A DNA stretch of 64,000 nt from Lachnospiraceae bacterium (GCA_900770345.1 CAAGKF010000185.1:38727-102726), one strand, 5' to 3'; positions 25,716-35,194 are shown, numbered from the stretch's first letter. Translations and numbers: made by a program. The notes: a model not told the origin generated them from the letters alone.

Positions 25716-27230
25716 TTATTCTTCCGTATCATGGTCTGATCCGTCTGTCACATTTTCATCGGGATAATCATGCCTGTTGCTGAGACTCTGACGGCGTTCA
25801 TTTAAGAGGCGTTCAAATTCTTCCTCTGAACAGCCGATATCCGCCAGTCTCTTAAGACGTTTTTCTCTCATTATGCGACGGCGCTCGGCTTCCAGGGCCT
25901 GCTGCCGTTTAAACCAGCAAATTCCGCCGGCTGCAAACACAATAACCGCCGCACCGATTCCCACGCAGGCCACGACCCGGGGCGGGATCTTCATTCCGGA
26001 CGAAGGACGTCCGGGGCCGCCTGTTTCCTGCGAAGGCGTTCCATTCTCCGCATCATGCACAGGCTGGCCGGGAGTAGCTTCCTTCGCCGTTTCTTCCGCC
26101 GACTGGCGTCGGGAATAAAGCCATGCTTCGCCGATTTTCCGGTCATTGTAGGTATAGGTCATTTTTCCCACAGCGCCCTGCGGATGATCTCCGGAAAGAT
26201 CCTCAGAAAAGTTCTTTTCCGCATCCGAAAATTCTGATTCCTTCGGAAGCGTGATCACTGCCTCTGAATCATAATAAAGCTCGGAAGGTTCATAAACCTC
26301 ACCGCCTATGGAAACCGTTTCCTGTCCTGTCACATACTGGATCTCATTTTCCGCCACGTTCATATTTTTAAATCGGGCAAAGCCAAATTCCATAATTGTC
26401 TTGGTGTCTGTATAATGAGTCCTCTGGCTGCTCTTTAAGGTAACAGCAATCTGCCCTCTGTCCTCCTTGCGGGCATAAGTCACCAGAGTCTGTCCCGCAA
26501 TAGAAGTATACCCTGTTTTTCCGGCAACTGCATAGGGATAATAATTTTCGTCAGCCGGATCATCGGTCACCAGCATCTTATGTTCCATATAGCAGGTACG
26601 TCCGTTGGGATTATTGATGGTGGATGGAAGCTTTATTTCCTTTGTAGTATCAATTTCCAGCAGCTGGGAATTATTAAAAGCCGCTCTGGCAATCAGCGCC
26701 ATGTCGTAAGCTGAGGTAAACTGAGTTTCATCATTGAGACCGGACGGATTGGCAAAATGACTTTCCTGACAGCCCAGTTCCTGCGCTTTCTGATTCATCA
26801 TATCCACAAAAGCCTGACGGCTGCCCGCTACATGCTCCGCAAGAGCATTGGCTGCCTGGTTGGAAGACTGCAGAAGCAGAAGATACAGGCAGTTTCTGAC
26901 ACTCAGAACGTCCCCTTCTTCGATCTGCAGCTTGTTTCCGCTGCCTTCCTCCACATTATAAACTGCATCGTGAGAAAATGTAACCTCCGATTCCAGATCA
27001 CCATTTTCAATCACCACAAGAGCAGTCAGAAGCTTCACGATACTGGCAGGCGCCTTCTGCTCATGAATATTCTGAGCAAACAGAACCGTGCCGGAATCCA
27101 TGTCCATCACGATAGCCGCCTCCGACTGCACTCCCGTATCTGCAGGCCAGTCCGGCTTCGCAAAAGCCGAAAGTCCCGTCAGGGCCATTGTCATGATCAT
27201 ACTTAAGCCGAAACAAATCAAACGCTTCAT
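25716..27230 (-). CDS. dacF: D-alanyl-D-alanine carboxypeptidase with C-terminal membrane helix
   Basis: 504 residues. A signal peptide (MKRLICFGLSMIMTMALTG...AFA) is followed by the serine-type carboxypeptidase domain with SIVK (Ser about 63, Lys about 66), SSN in LLLLQSSNQAAN and KTG in AVAGKTGYTS. A PBP5 C-terminal-like domain follows, then a Pro/Gly/Ser/Thr linker and a true membrane helix (about 417-440) with a basic Arg/Glu cytoplasmic tail. It trims pentapeptide side chains. The tail anchor is unlike the amphipathic helix of PBP5. The ATG at 27230 has AGAGGT just upstream and is preferred to 27245. Confidence 0.9.
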   Translation of the reverse strand: MKRLICFGLSMIMTMALTGLSAFAKPDWPADTGVQSEAAIVMDMDSGTVLFAQNIHEQKAPASIVKLLTALVVIENGDLESEVTFSHDAVYNVEEGSGNKLQIEEGDVLSVRNCLYLLLLQSSNQAANALAEHVAGSRQAFVDMMNQKAQELGCQESHFANPSGLNDETQFTSAYDMALIARAAFNNSQLLEIDTTKEIKLPSTINNPNGRTCYMEHKMLVTDDPADENYYPYAVAGKTGYTSIAGQTLVTYARKEDRGQIAVTLKSSQRTHYTDTKTIMEFGFARFKNMNVAENEIQYVTGQETVSIGGEVYEPSELYYDSEAVITLPKESEFSDAEKNFSEDLSGDHPQGAVGKMTYTYNDRKIGEAWLYSRRQSAEETAKEATPGQPVHDAENGTPSQETGGPGRPSSGMKIPPRVVACVGIGAAVIVFAAGGICWFKRQQALEAERRRIMREKRLKRLADIGCSEEEFERLLNERRQSLSNRHDYPDENVTDGSDHDTEE

Positions 27231-27284
27231 AATTACCTCTTTCACATATGTAAAAAATAACCTTATTTCAAAACGCTATCTTTG

Positions 27285-27313
27285 ATTATATGGGAATACG
27301 GCTTTTATGTCAA
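27285..27313 (-). promoter_or_regulatory. Consensus promoter of dacF
   Basis: Minus-strand TTGACA (27308-27313) and TATAAT (27285-27290) are separated by exactly 17 bp, about 55 bp before the dacF ATG. Confidence 0.8.
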
Positions 27314-27355
27314 TGAATTAAAAAAACTTGTGAAGCTCTTTATTGTTTATGCTGT

Positions 27356-28834
27356 TTATTTTATTCGAGCGGCTTTCGCTGACTTCGCGTTATCGATCAA
27401 AGCATACGCAACAGAGGCAATGATCATCAGCCAGATGATCCATGCGATAGGACCTTTTGTTACAAAAACACTCAGAGAACCGCCGGAACCCTGAATAGCC
27501 TGAATAAAATAATTTTCCAGGTCACCTCCCAGAATAATGCCAATTAAAAAAGATGCCGTAGGAAGACCGATTTTTCCAAAAACATATCCGACTACGCCGA
27601 AAATCAGCATCGCCCATACATCAAACATTACACCATTGTTCGTAGAATAAGCACCGATCACTGCAAGAACCAGAATGGCCGGATAGAGCCTTGACTTCGG
27701 AATCTTAATAATATTTGATATGTACTTAATGGCAAAGAACATGATCAAAAACATCACAATATTGGCCAGAAGCAGCGCAAAAAGAATGGTATTCCAGGTT
27801 TTTCCGTTTTCTGTGATAAACAGCGGTCCGACAGAAATTCCCTGAAGCATGAATGCTCCGATCAATACAGCCGTAGTGGAATCTCCCGGAATTCCAAGTG
27901 AAAGGAGAGGAATCAATGCGCCTCCGGTCAATCCGTTATTAGCGGTTTCAGAAGCAATCAGACCTTCTTCCGCACCATGACCAAACTTTTCAGGATGTTT
28001 TGCAAAGCTTTTCGCCTGTGAATAAGAGAGAATCGATGCGGCGGAACCTCCTACTCCCGGAAGAATACCCATGAACGTACCGATGATCGCTGAGCGAATC
28101 ACATTTATGGATTGTCCTTTAAATATTTTCATGGAAAACTTTTCCGTCTGTGCACCCTGTTCCTCAAATTTAGCCTGTTTCATTCCAAGTTCTGCTTCCT
28201 CAAACATCTGTGCAATGGCAAACAGCCCGATAATAACAGGAAGAAGTGAAAAACCATCCATTAAATCTCCCCGAAGGAAATCCGGAACCATGCGAAGCTT
28301 ATTATTCACACCGAACTGTCCCACCAGGGATACAAGAACTCCCAGCATGCCCGCAAACAAGCCGCGCAGCATATTTCCTTTGGAAAGAGCCGCAATAACA
28401 GTTAAAGCAAAAAGAATGATAAGAAACTTCTCTACTGCTCCGAAATTAATAGCCACTTTTGCCAGAATCGGTGTAAACAGTGCCAAAATAATCAACGAAA
28501 AAATACCGCCGAATAAAGAAGCTACAATACCGATTCGTAATGCTTTTTCCCCCTGACCTTTCTTTGCCATGGGATAACCGTCGAAACAGGTAGTAATTGA
28601 AGACGGTGTTCCCGGTATATTGATCAGTATAGCCGGAATCAATCCTCCTGAAATGCCTCCCACATAAAGCCCAAGCAGCAAATACATAGCCGCACTCATG
28701 TCGTATGCATACGTAAGAGGGAGGAAAACAGCAACGGCCATTGTTCCGGTCATTCCCGGAAGCGCTCCGAAGATAAGTCCCATACCCACGCCAAAGATAC
28801 ACAGCATAATTTCCAATACGCCGATATCAAACAT
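27356..28834 (-). CDS. tctA: Tripartite tricarboxylate transporter large permease TctA
   Basis: 492 residues with about 11 membrane helices. The family blocks GLIFGALPGMTGTMAVAVFLP (about 18-38) and LGIPGDSTTAVLIGAFMLQG (about 325-345) are present, the latter the substrate-pathway motif. It works with TctB and the binding protein TctC. The gene follows tctB by 17 bp and ends the gudD operon. In this context the likely substrate is a sugar diacid such as glucarate, which is an inference. Confidence 0.93.
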   Translation of the reverse strand: MFDIGVLEIMLCIFGVGMGLIFGALPGMTGTMAVAVFLPLTYAYDMSAAMYLLLGLYVGGISGGLIPAILINIPGTPSSITTCFDGYPMAKKGQGEKALRIGIVASLFGGIFSLIILALFTPILAKVAINFGAVEKFLIILFALTVIAALSKGNMLRGLFAGMLGVLVSLVGQFGVNNKLRMVPDFLRGDLMDGFSLLPVIIGLFAIAQMFEEAELGMKQAKFEEQGAQTEKFSMKIFKGQSINVIRSAIIGTFMGILPGVGGSAASILSYSQAKSFAKHPEKFGHGAEEGLIASETANNGLTGGALIPLLSLGIPGDSTTAVLIGAFMLQGISVGPLFITENGKTWNTILFALLLANIVMFLIMFFAIKYISNIIKIPKSRLYPAILVLAVIGAYSTNNGVMFDVWAMLIFGVVGYVFGKIGLPTASFLIGIILGGDLENYFIQAIQGSGGSLSVFVTKGPIAWIIWLMIIASVAYALIDNAKSAKAARIK

Positions 28835-28851
28835 TATTTGTCTCCTCCTCT

Positions 28852-29241
28852 CTATGGCAGTGTAATATTAAATACATATCCGAAAATGAACCACAGAAAC
28901 GTGGGGAATATTACGGATATAACGGCTGAAATAATAAGTGATTTTTTCTCTTTTTTTCCCTCAAAAATCAGGTTAAATCCAAGCATTGCCAGAATACTGG
29001 TAATCAAAAATCCCAAATGCTCCAAAAGAGCAATATAGACCACAAAAAGGCCGAAGCTTCCAAAAAGCTTAGTTTTATCCATATTCTTGGCAAAAAACGG
29101 TTTCTTTTCTTTGGAGATGCCATTTTTCTTTGCGAATATACACTCATTGATCAGAATGGCAATCAGAAGAACAACAAGGACTGCACCTATAATTTTAGGA
29201 ACAAGCAGATGAGCTGTTGAATAAACGTAATTAACTCTCAT
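28852..29241 (-). CDS. tctB: Tripartite tricarboxylate transporter small subunit TctB
   Basis: 129 residues with four membrane helices, the size and topology of TctB: helices at about 15-30, 50-66, 70-88 and 103-125. Sequence similarity in this family is low, so the call rests on position between tctC and tctA and on topology. AAAGGAG precedes the ATG, directly after an intercistronic hairpin. Confidence 0.85.
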   Translation of the reverse strand: MRVNYVYSTAHLLVPKIIGAVLVVLLIAILINECIFAKKNGISKEKKPFFAKNMDKTKLFGSFGLFVVYIALLEHLGFLITSILAMLGFNLIFEGKKEKKSLIISAVISVIFPTFLWFIFGYVFNITLP

Positions 29242-29255
29242 AAGTCTTCTCCTTT

Positions 29256-29279
29256 CAGGCCCGCAGCAAAGCGGGCCTG
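29256..29279 (-). other. Intercistronic stem-loop between tctC and tctB
   Basis: CAGGCCCGC (29256-29264) and GCGGGCCTG (29271-29279) form a perfect 9-bp stem around a six-base loop. No T tract follows and the tctB Shine-Dalgarno begins right after it. Such hairpins commonly protect the 3' end of a binding-protein mRNA so that it accumulates above the permease mRNA. Confidence 0.65.
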
Positions 29280-29308
29280 GTATATGTTATCTGCCGCAGT
29301 ATATATGA

Positions 29309-30352
29309 TTACTGAGCTGTAAGTTCGTCAAGGCTGGGCGCATTGGCAATCATATCAGCAAAAGAATCTCTCTTCTCTGTCATATGCTTCTGGTTTTCAG
29401 CTGAAGAAAGGACGGACGGAGTAAATCCGCGTTCTTCCATTTCCTTTTTATAATCTTCATTATTGGCCAGATCCGTTACCGCTTTATCAACCTCATCAAT
29501 AATAGCCTGAGGAGTACCCTTTACAAAGAAAATACTGTACTCCTTATCAAATGAATAGGGTTCTCCGTTCAATGTGATCCCCTGCTCTGCAAAAGTAGGC
29601 CAATCCCTGCCTTCGATTCTTTCTCCGGAAAGCAGACCTGCAATATTCATCGCCACCTTCGGATCCACACCATCCTCCGTATACTGAGCAACCGCAGATG
29701 TGTCAACAAAAATCATCTGACAGCTTCCATCCCACAATGCCTGACATTTGGCTGATGTATCACCGGAAATTAATGCTTTTACTCTGGAGGAAACCTCTTC
29801 TCCGTATTCTGCTTTAACCCAGTCGTAGATAGAAACAAAGCCCAGATGAGAAATGCCGCCGGCTTCACAGGCAATTTTACACTGCTCCGATGGATTTGCC
29901 TTCAGATACTCCGCCATCTCTTTTACAGTGGCATAAGGAGCTGATTTGCTTACAGCGAAGCAGGACCCCTGAGAAATACCGATCCTCGGTCCTATAATCA
30001 TATTTTCCAGACTATACTTGTCCTCATATGCTCCGAATGCAACTCCAAGCCACGTCATATCATGAAACATCATAATGGTCTCACCGGTAGGCTTTGCACT
30101 TACGATCTCCTCCAGAGCCGCATTGGCACCGATAGCATCTACCTTGCCATTGCATCCGATCGTATCCGACATATATCTGGTGGCTACCTCGGAAGCCAGA
30201 TAAGTATCACCTCCGGTTGATTTTGAACCGATCACAACCCTTAGTCTCTTACCCTTCAGAGAATCTGAATTAGAACCGCTGCAGCCTGCGCAGGAAACAA
30301 CTGCTGCTGCCGCAAGTACAAGTGCCGTAATTTTTTTTAATGTTTTTTTCAT
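29309..30352 (-). CDS. tctC: Tripartite tricarboxylate transporter substrate-binding lipoprotein TctC
   Basis: 347 residues. The signal sequence MKKTLKKITALVLAAAAVVS ends in a lipobox-like VVSCAGC, so the mature protein is probably a lipoprotein. The mature part has the Bug/TctC fold (RVVIGSKSTGGDTYLASEV, GQGI-like RIGISQGSCFAVSKS). It delivers a carboxylate substrate to TctAB. The frame opens at 30397 but the ATG at 30352 has AGGAGAGG eight bases upstream and gives a proper signal peptide. Confidence 0.9.
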   Translation of the reverse strand: MKKTLKKITALVLAAAAVVSCAGCSGSNSDSLKGKRLRVVIGSKSTGGDTYLASEVATRYMSDTIGCNGKVDAIGANAALEEIVSAKPTGETIMMFHDMTWLGVAFGAYEDKYSLENMIIGPRIGISQGSCFAVSKSAPYATVKEMAEYLKANPSEQCKIACEAGGISHLGFVSIYDWVKAEYGEEVSSRVKALISGDTSAKCQALWDGSCQMIFVDTSAVAQYTEDGVDPKVAMNIAGLLSGERIEGRDWPTFAEQGITLNGEPYSFDKEYSIFFVKGTPQAIIDEVDKAVTDLANNEDYKKEMEERGFTPSVLSSAENQKHMTEKRDSFADMIANAPSLDELTAQ

Positions 30353-30406
30353 AATTAATACCTCTCCTTTGTTATAAACTGTATTTTTCAGTTCCATGTT
30401 TGCTGA

Positions 30407-31702
30407 TTACATAATATTACCCAGGTCTGTAAAATTTCCTTCCTCATCAAAAGGCATTTCCTCCGGTTCAGATTCGATTTCCAGATCAGGATTTTCTTTT
30501 GCTTCATTAAAATACGCCTCCGAAAGATATATATGTTCAACTTTCAGAGAATTCGCTATACGTACAATGCGAATATTATTTTGATCCACATCTGTACAGG
30601 TACGTACACATACTTGTACAGCTTCCTTATCATTTTTCATAACCAGAGGAATTCTGGCATTTTCAATAACCGTTGAAGTAATCAAATTTGGATAGGTCAG
30701 TTCGAAATCCATTTTGTCAAAGAAACGTTGGGTAGTGGCGTGTGCCATACCGATTCCTACCCCGCTGTGATGACTCTCTCTGCTCAAATCCAACACTGCA
30801 ACACGCTGTGACTTCAGACCTCCGGAGGCATATGGGGTGACGAATGTTCCTGTAATATTAGGATCCATTCCTGAACCGCTGAAATTTTTTCCTATGGTAT
30901 CGCATATCAGCACATCACATTCCGGCACACATATTCTGGGAAGCATTTTCTTTGCTTCTTCCAGGTAATGTGGTTCCTGATCCTCAATCTCATCATGATC
31001 CATTACGATCAGCCTGGCGGTTTCATCATAAGCATTTTCCAGTATTGCCACTGCAAACAGAATATTTGCATGCTTTAAAATCGCTCTGCCGAACATAGGC
31101 ACATATTTTGCCATGTACTTGAATCCCGCAGCATGGCAGACAGCTGCTCCTGCCTGCTTTCCAAGGCCAATCGTCATCATTTTCATAATACCGCTTTCGT
31201 AAGGCCCTCTGAAGCATGTGTGAGGCTTAATACGTCCACAGACAATAATGCCGTCTGCTTCCGCCGCGTTTTTGTCAATAAGGACATCCATCCCCTCCTC
31301 ATTGATACCGATCTTCACTACATCCATATCAGATTTAATGGGACACCCCATGGATTCCTCTGTTATACCGAAATTGGCCAGAATTGTCCTTTGACCTTCT
31401 CCTGTGGCTCCTCCATGACTTCCCATAGCTGCCACAATAAAAGGATAGGCTCCTTTATCCTTAACAAAGTCAACAATCGTTTTCAGAATAATCACAATAT
31501 TGGCGATCTGACGTGAACCGGCTGTAACAGCGATGCTCATTCCCGGCTTGATCTGGTTAGCGATCCTTTCCTGTACCAGCTGTCCGCATATCACTTCTTT
31601 AATGTTTTCTGGTTCAATTCGATTTGTATAGAATTTCTGGCGTACTTTAAACATCCTGGGAAGTTCTACATCCCGCAGAAGCTTTGAAACCATTTCGCCC
31701 AT
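30407..31702 (-). CDS. LarA-like (lactate racemase domain) hydroxyacid racemase/epimerase homologue
   Basis: 431 residues of the LarA/DUF2088 type. Recognisable segments are the N-terminal PGMSIAVTAGSRQIANI, the FIVAAMGSHGGATGEGQ block and GRIKPHTCFRGPYESGIMK, which supplies His and Lys residues in the active-site region. LarA enzymes use a nickel-pincer nucleotide to racemise or epimerise 2-hydroxyacids; homologues act on different substrates. Its place between gudD (24 bp upstream) and tctC points to a diacid or glycerate-type substrate. Genes for pincer-cofactor synthesis (larB, larC, larE) are not in the window, so activity depends on loci elsewhere. Confidence 0.75.
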   Translation of the reverse strand: MGEMVSKLLRDVELPRMFKVRQKFYTNRIEPENIKEVICGQLVQERIANQIKPGMSIAVTAGSRQIANIVIILKTIVDFVKDKGAYPFIVAAMGSHGGATGEGQRTILANFGITEESMGCPIKSDMDVVKIGINEEGMDVLIDKNAAEADGIIVCGRIKPHTCFRGPYESGIMKMMTIGLGKQAGAAVCHAAGFKYMAKYVPMFGRAILKHANILFAVAILENAYDETARLIVMDHDEIEDQEPHYLEEAKKMLPRICVPECDVLICDTIGKNFSGSGMDPNITGTFVTPYASGGLKSQRVAVLDLSRESHHSGVGIGMAHATTQRFFDKMDFELTYPNLITSTVIENARIPLVMKNDKEAVQVCVRTCTDVDQNNIRIVRIANSLKVEHIYLSEAYFNEAKENPDLEIESEPEEMPFDEEGNFTDLGNIM

Positions 31703-31726
31703 TTTCAGCGCCCCTTTCAGATCAGT

Positions 31727-33055
31727 TTATCTTACAAGACAAGGTCTCTTGGGATCAAATTTCCAGCCCGGGATCAAATACTGCATGCCAACCGCATCAT
31801 CTCTTCCGCCCAGACAGTTGTCAAGATAAAGCTGGTGAGCTTTCCGAATCTGATCCATATCCGCTTCGATTCCGAGGCCGGGCTTTTCAGGCACTTTCAC
31901 ACAGCCATCAACGATCTGCAGAGGTTCTTTTGTAAGGCGCTCCAGACCTTCCTGCCAGATCCAATGCGTGTCAAGTGCGTTGTATTCACCCGGAACTGCC
32001 GCTCCCACCTGTGTGAACATTGCCAGAGAAATATCGAAATGGTTGTTGGAATGACTTCCCCATGTATAGCCAAAGTCATGACACATCTGCGCTACTCTTA
32101 CGGAACCGCTCATGGTCCAGAAATGAGGATCTGCAAGAATAATATCAACCGCCTGAGATTCCAGGGAATGTCCCACCTCTCTCCAGTCCGTTGCGATCAT
32201 ATTGGTCGCAGTCGGGAATCCTGTACGGCGCCGGAATTCACTCATAATTTCTCTTCCGGAATAAACACCCTCCGCACCGCAGGGATCTTCACAGTATGTA
32301 AGAATGCCCCGCATTCCCTTTACATACTCTACAGCCTGCTCCAGCAGCCAGCCGCCATTGGGATCAAGATCAATTCTGGCGTCCGGAAATTCTTTTTTCA
32401 AAGCCCGGATCACATCCATTTCCTCATTGCCCGGAAGAACTCCGCCCTTCAATTTAAAATCCTGAAAACCGTATTTTTCTCTGGTTGCCTTTGCGAATGC
32501 CACGATTTTGTCTGCGGTCAGAGCTTCCTCATGACGGATCCTGTACCATTCGCATTCTGAATCCGTCTCTGAATCGTAAGGGAGATCTGTTTTTTTGCGG
32601 TCTCCTACAAAGAAAAGGTATCCCAGCATGCGAACCCTGTCTCTCTGCTGTCCATCACCCAAAAGCTCACATACCGGCACATTAAGATGCTTTCCCAGCA
32701 AATCCAGACACGGAGCTTCAATAGCCGTAAGCACATGTACACCTGTGCGAAGATCGAAGGTCTGATTTCCTCTGACATCTACTTCCCCCTTGGAATCAAG
32801 ATATCGCTTCACCTTCAATAATGTGCTCTTGTATTCGGAAATCTTTGTGCCCTCCACCAGCGGGATGCACTCCTCAAGAGCTGCCGTAATCTTTTTTCCT
32901 CCCGGAACTTCCCCAACACCCATATCACCGTTATCTGCATGAAGGATAACAATATTTCTGGTAAAATAAGGAGCATGCGCACCGCTTAAATTCAGCTCCA
33001 TGCAGTCTTTGCCGGCTACAGGAAAAACTTCCATTTTTGTAATAGTTGGTACCAT
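31727..33055 (-). CDS. gudD: Glucarate dehydratase (enolase superfamily)
   Basis: 442 residues, the usual GudD length. Features are the N-terminal [17 protein letters not shown], the second-strand general base in DFKLKGG, metal ligands in [10 protein letters not shown] (Asp), YCEDPCG (Glu) and the following Asn in ATNMIATDW, and the catalytic His in [12 protein letters not shown]. It dehydrates D-glucarate (and often L-idarate) to 5-keto-4-deoxyglucarate. The frame opens at 33136 but the ATG at 33055 has GGAGGG eight bases upstream. It leads the operon gudD-larA-like-tctCBA, divergent from a LysR gene. Confidence 0.93.
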   Translation of the reverse strand: MVPTITKMEVFPVAGKDCMELNLSGAHAPYFTRNIVILHADNGDMGVGEVPGGKKITAALEECIPLVEGTKISEYKSTLLKVKRYLDSKGEVDVRGNQTFDLRTGVHVLTAIEAPCLDLLGKHLNVPVCELLGDGQQRDRVRMLGYLFFVGDRKKTDLPYDSETDSECEWYRIRHEEALTADKIVAFAKATREKYGFQDFKLKGGVLPGNEEMDVIRALKKEFPDARIDLDPNGGWLLEQAVEYVKGMRGILTYCEDPCGAEGVYSGREIMSEFRRRTGFPTATNMIATDWREVGHSLESQAVDIILADPHFWTMSGSVRVAQMCHDFGYTWGSHSNNHFDISLAMFTQVGAAVPGEYNALDTHWIWQEGLERLTKEPLQIVDGCVKVPEKPGLGIEADMDQIRKAHQLYLDNCLGGRDDAVGMQYLIPGWKFDPKRPCLVR

Positions 33056-33101
33056 AATAATTCCCTCCGTCTTATAGTTTCGTTTGCTTCTTTCTGGTTT
33101 A

Positions 33102-33130
33102 ACTATAATTGCAAATGCACTATAAGTAAA
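33102..33130 (-). promoter_or_regulatory. Putative gudD operon promoter
   Basis: Minus-strand TTTACT (33125-33130) and TATAGT (33102-33107) are 17 bp apart, about 45 bp before the gudD ATG. The weak -35 suits a promoter that needs LysR activation. Confidence 0.55.
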
Positions 33131-33139
33131 GCGCATAAA

Positions 33140-33157
33140 ACTTAGATTTCTCTAAGT
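33140..33157. promoter_or_regulatory. LysR-type operator in the gudD-lysR divergent region
   Basis: ACTTAGA (33140-33146) and TCTAAGT (33151-33157) form a perfect 7-bp dyad around TTTC. It contains the T-N11-A pattern of LysR-type sites and lies just upstream of the gudD -35, about 50-55 bp before the predicted transcription start. Confidence 0.7.
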
Positions 33158-33174
33158 ATTTTGAAGAATAAAAT

Positions 33175-33202
33175 TTGATTTTTTTCCGTCCTGATGTATA
33201 AT
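33175..33202 (+). promoter_or_regulatory. Putative lysR promoter
   Basis: TTGATT (33175-33180) and TATAAT (33197-33202) are 16 bp apart, about 70 bp before the lysR ATG. The dyad operator ends 17 bp upstream of the -35 box, allowing autoregulation. Confidence 0.6.
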
Positions 33203-33273
33203 AAAATCAGAAATATTTTACATCGTAAAGACCTTTACCCTCAGCGGACAAGGAGATACCGGGGAGAAATCAT

Positions 33274-34206
33274 ATGGATTTTCGTCAGCTTGAATATATA
33301 TTAAAAATTGCAGAAGAAAATAACATTACAAGAGCAGCAGAAAAGCTGTTTATCTCTCAATCGGCTCTGAACCAGCAGCTTCTGAAACTGGAAAAGGAGC
33401 TTGGATGTCAGTTGTTTCACCGTTCACGTACAGACTGGCATCTGACGGAAGCAGGCCGCATTTACGTAGAAGGGGCAAAAAAAGCGCTGCTTTTAAAAAA
33501 GGAAACCTACAATCAGATCAACGACGCCATACAGTCAAAAAAATGCCAGCTGACTGTGGGTCTGACCCCCGGACGGGGGATTCGAATGTTCACAGCTATT
33601 TACCCGCTTCTTCACAAAGATTTTGATCGCATAACGGTTACTCCAATGGAAATGAGTGTACGTTCTCAGCAGGAAGCCATTGCCAAAGGCGATCTGGATC
33701 TGGGATTTATGACTTTGTGCAGCAGGCAGCGCACAAATGATACTTATATTTCCCTTGGCTCCGAGGAAATGATCGTGATCATTCCCAAGCTTCATCCGTT
33801 AAGCCGTCTGGCAGCGCCGGCCGGGGAGCCGCTGGCGGTCATTGACATCCGTCTGCTTCAGTTTGAACCCTTTGTTATGATGTATAAAACATCTACCAAC
33901 AGACAGCTTTGCGACGGAATTTTCGAAAGAGCAGGGTTCAAGCCAAATGTTCTTTTTGAGACATCCAGCACTCCCAGTATATGGGCTATGGTGCAGTCGG
34001 CTCTCTGCTGCGGCATCCTTCCCAGGTATTACGTCGATTTGAATGACGAAAATATCTCATGCTTTGTACTGAAGGACCATCCGACCTGGGATCTGTGTAT
34101 TTCCTACCGGAAAAACAGCTATGTTTCAAACGGCGCAAAGGAATTTATCCGTCTGGCCCGGGAATACTGGACAGAACATCTGACTCCGCCTCAGACAAAC
34201 CAATAA
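33274..34206 (+). CDS. LysR family transcriptional regulator of the glucarate operon
   Basis: 310 residues. The N-terminal winged helix-turn-helix is MDFRQLEYILKIAEENNITR followed by AAEKLFISQSALNQQLLKLE. The C-terminal effector domain (about 90-300) has the periplasmic-binding-protein-like pattern TVGLTPGRGIRMFTAIYPLL. It is divergent from gudD with a matching dyad between them, so it probably activates the gudD operon in response to glucarate or a pathway intermediate. GGGGAG precedes the ATG. Confidence 0.9.
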   Translation: MDFRQLEYILKIAEENNITRAAEKLFISQSALNQQLLKLEKELGCQLFHRSRTDWHLTEAGRIYVEGAKKALLLKKETYNQINDAIQSKKCQLTVGLTPGRGIRMFTAIYPLLHKDFDRITVTPMEMSVRSQQEAIAKGDLDLGFMTLCSRQRTNDTYISLGSEEMIVIIPKLHPLSRLAAPAGEPLAVIDIRLLQFEPFVMMYKTSTNRQLCDGIFERAGFKPNVLFETSSTPSIWAMVQSALCCGILPRYYVDLNDENISCFVLKDHPTWDLCISYRKNSYVSNGAKEFIRLAREYWTEHLTPPQTNQ

Positions 34207-34219
34207 TTTCCGGACAGCG

Positions 34220-34274
34220 AAAAGCCCCCGACTGACAGGAAACAGAATAAGCCTGCCGGCCGGGAGCCCTTTTA
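34220..34274. terminator. Bidirectional terminator between lysR and the DapA-family gene
   Basis: An imperfect GC-rich dyad begins with AAAAGCCCCCG and ends with CGGGAGCCCTTTT, giving T tracts on both strands between two convergent genes. Confidence 0.65.
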
Positions 34275-34294
34275 TATATATGTTATTTTAAAAC

Positions 34295-35194
34295 TCAGAT
34301 CAGCCCTGCCGTCTTCATTGCAGACTTGATCTTATCCAGAACAGGTCCTTCCGGAGTAGCCAGATTGGGTTTATACGGAAGGCCGATCTTACGTCCTCTT
34401 AAATTTGCCATATCCTTGGCAGCTACAGGAAAGCTTGCGCCATCCATGGAAAGTCTTACAGGATTCAGCTTAAACTGAGCTTCCAGAGAACCCTGCAGAT
34501 CACCGGCTGCAAACTTGTTGTAAACATCCGTGATCAGCTCCGGCATAAAGTTGGCAGCGGTACATACACCGCCTACCGCACCGTGGCACATGGAAGCATA
34601 CAGCAGCGTATCCTTTCCGCCGAATACCTTAAAGCCCACATCCCTTGTTCTGCGGATGAATTCTGATGTCTGAGTGATATCTCCGCTGGTATCCTTCATT
34701 CCTACGATATTGGAAACCTGATGAGCCAGACGGTCAACCAGATTGGCAGACATCGTGTAGCCTACGCGGCCGGGATTATTGTATAAAAGCACAGGAGTTT
34801 CGGGAACTGTCTCCGCAATCGTCTTAAAATGCAGGAACAGCTCATCCTCCGTAGGTTTTAAAAACATGGGCTGCAGAATGGAGATACCTGCCGCACCGTT
34901 TGCAACTGCCATCTCTGCAAGGCGGCAGCATTTTTTTGTGCTGATGGCACCGATGCCGAAATATACAGGCACACGGCCTTTGGCCTGATCCACCATGATT
35001 TTTAAGCCCCGCTCCATCTCATCCTCTTCGATCACATAAAACTCGCCGTTGCTGCCGAATGCCAGAATTCCCAGAACTCCGCCGTCGATCACATAGTCAA
35101 CCTGCTCCCTCAGCTTTGTTTCATCGATCATCTCATTTTCATCAATAGGGGTCAGGATCGGCACCACAACGCCCTTAATGAAATCTGTATTCAT
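34295..35194 (-). CDS. DapA/NAL-family lyase, likely acting on a keto-deoxy sugar diacid
   Basis: 299 residues of the class I aldolase barrel family that includes DapA, N-acetylneuraminate lyase and KdgD. Visible motifs are GSNGEFY (about 47-53), the Tyr motif LLYNNPGRVGY (about 135-145) and the Schiff-base Lys in IVGMKDTSGD (about 162-171). It follows garR by 27 bp, so it probably splits 5-keto-4-deoxyglucarate to pyruvate and tartronate semialdehyde in place of GarL. Alternatives are a KdgD-type dehydratase or a true DapA. AGGAGG precedes the ATG. Confidence 0.75.
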   Translation of the reverse strand: MNTDFIKGVVVPILTPIDENEMIDETKLREQVDYVIDGGVLGILAFGSNGEFYVIEEDEMERGLKIMVDQAKGRVPVYFGIGAISTKKCCRLAEMAVANGAAGISILQPMFLKPTEDELFLHFKTIAETVPETPVLLYNNPGRVGYTMSANLVDRLAHQVSNIVGMKDTSGDITQTSEFIRRTRDVGFKVFGGKDTLLYASMCHGAVGGVCTAANFMPELITDVYNKFAAGDLQGSLEAQFKLNPVRLSMDGASFPVAAKDMANLRGRKIGLPYKPNLATPEGPVLDKIKSAMKTAGLI

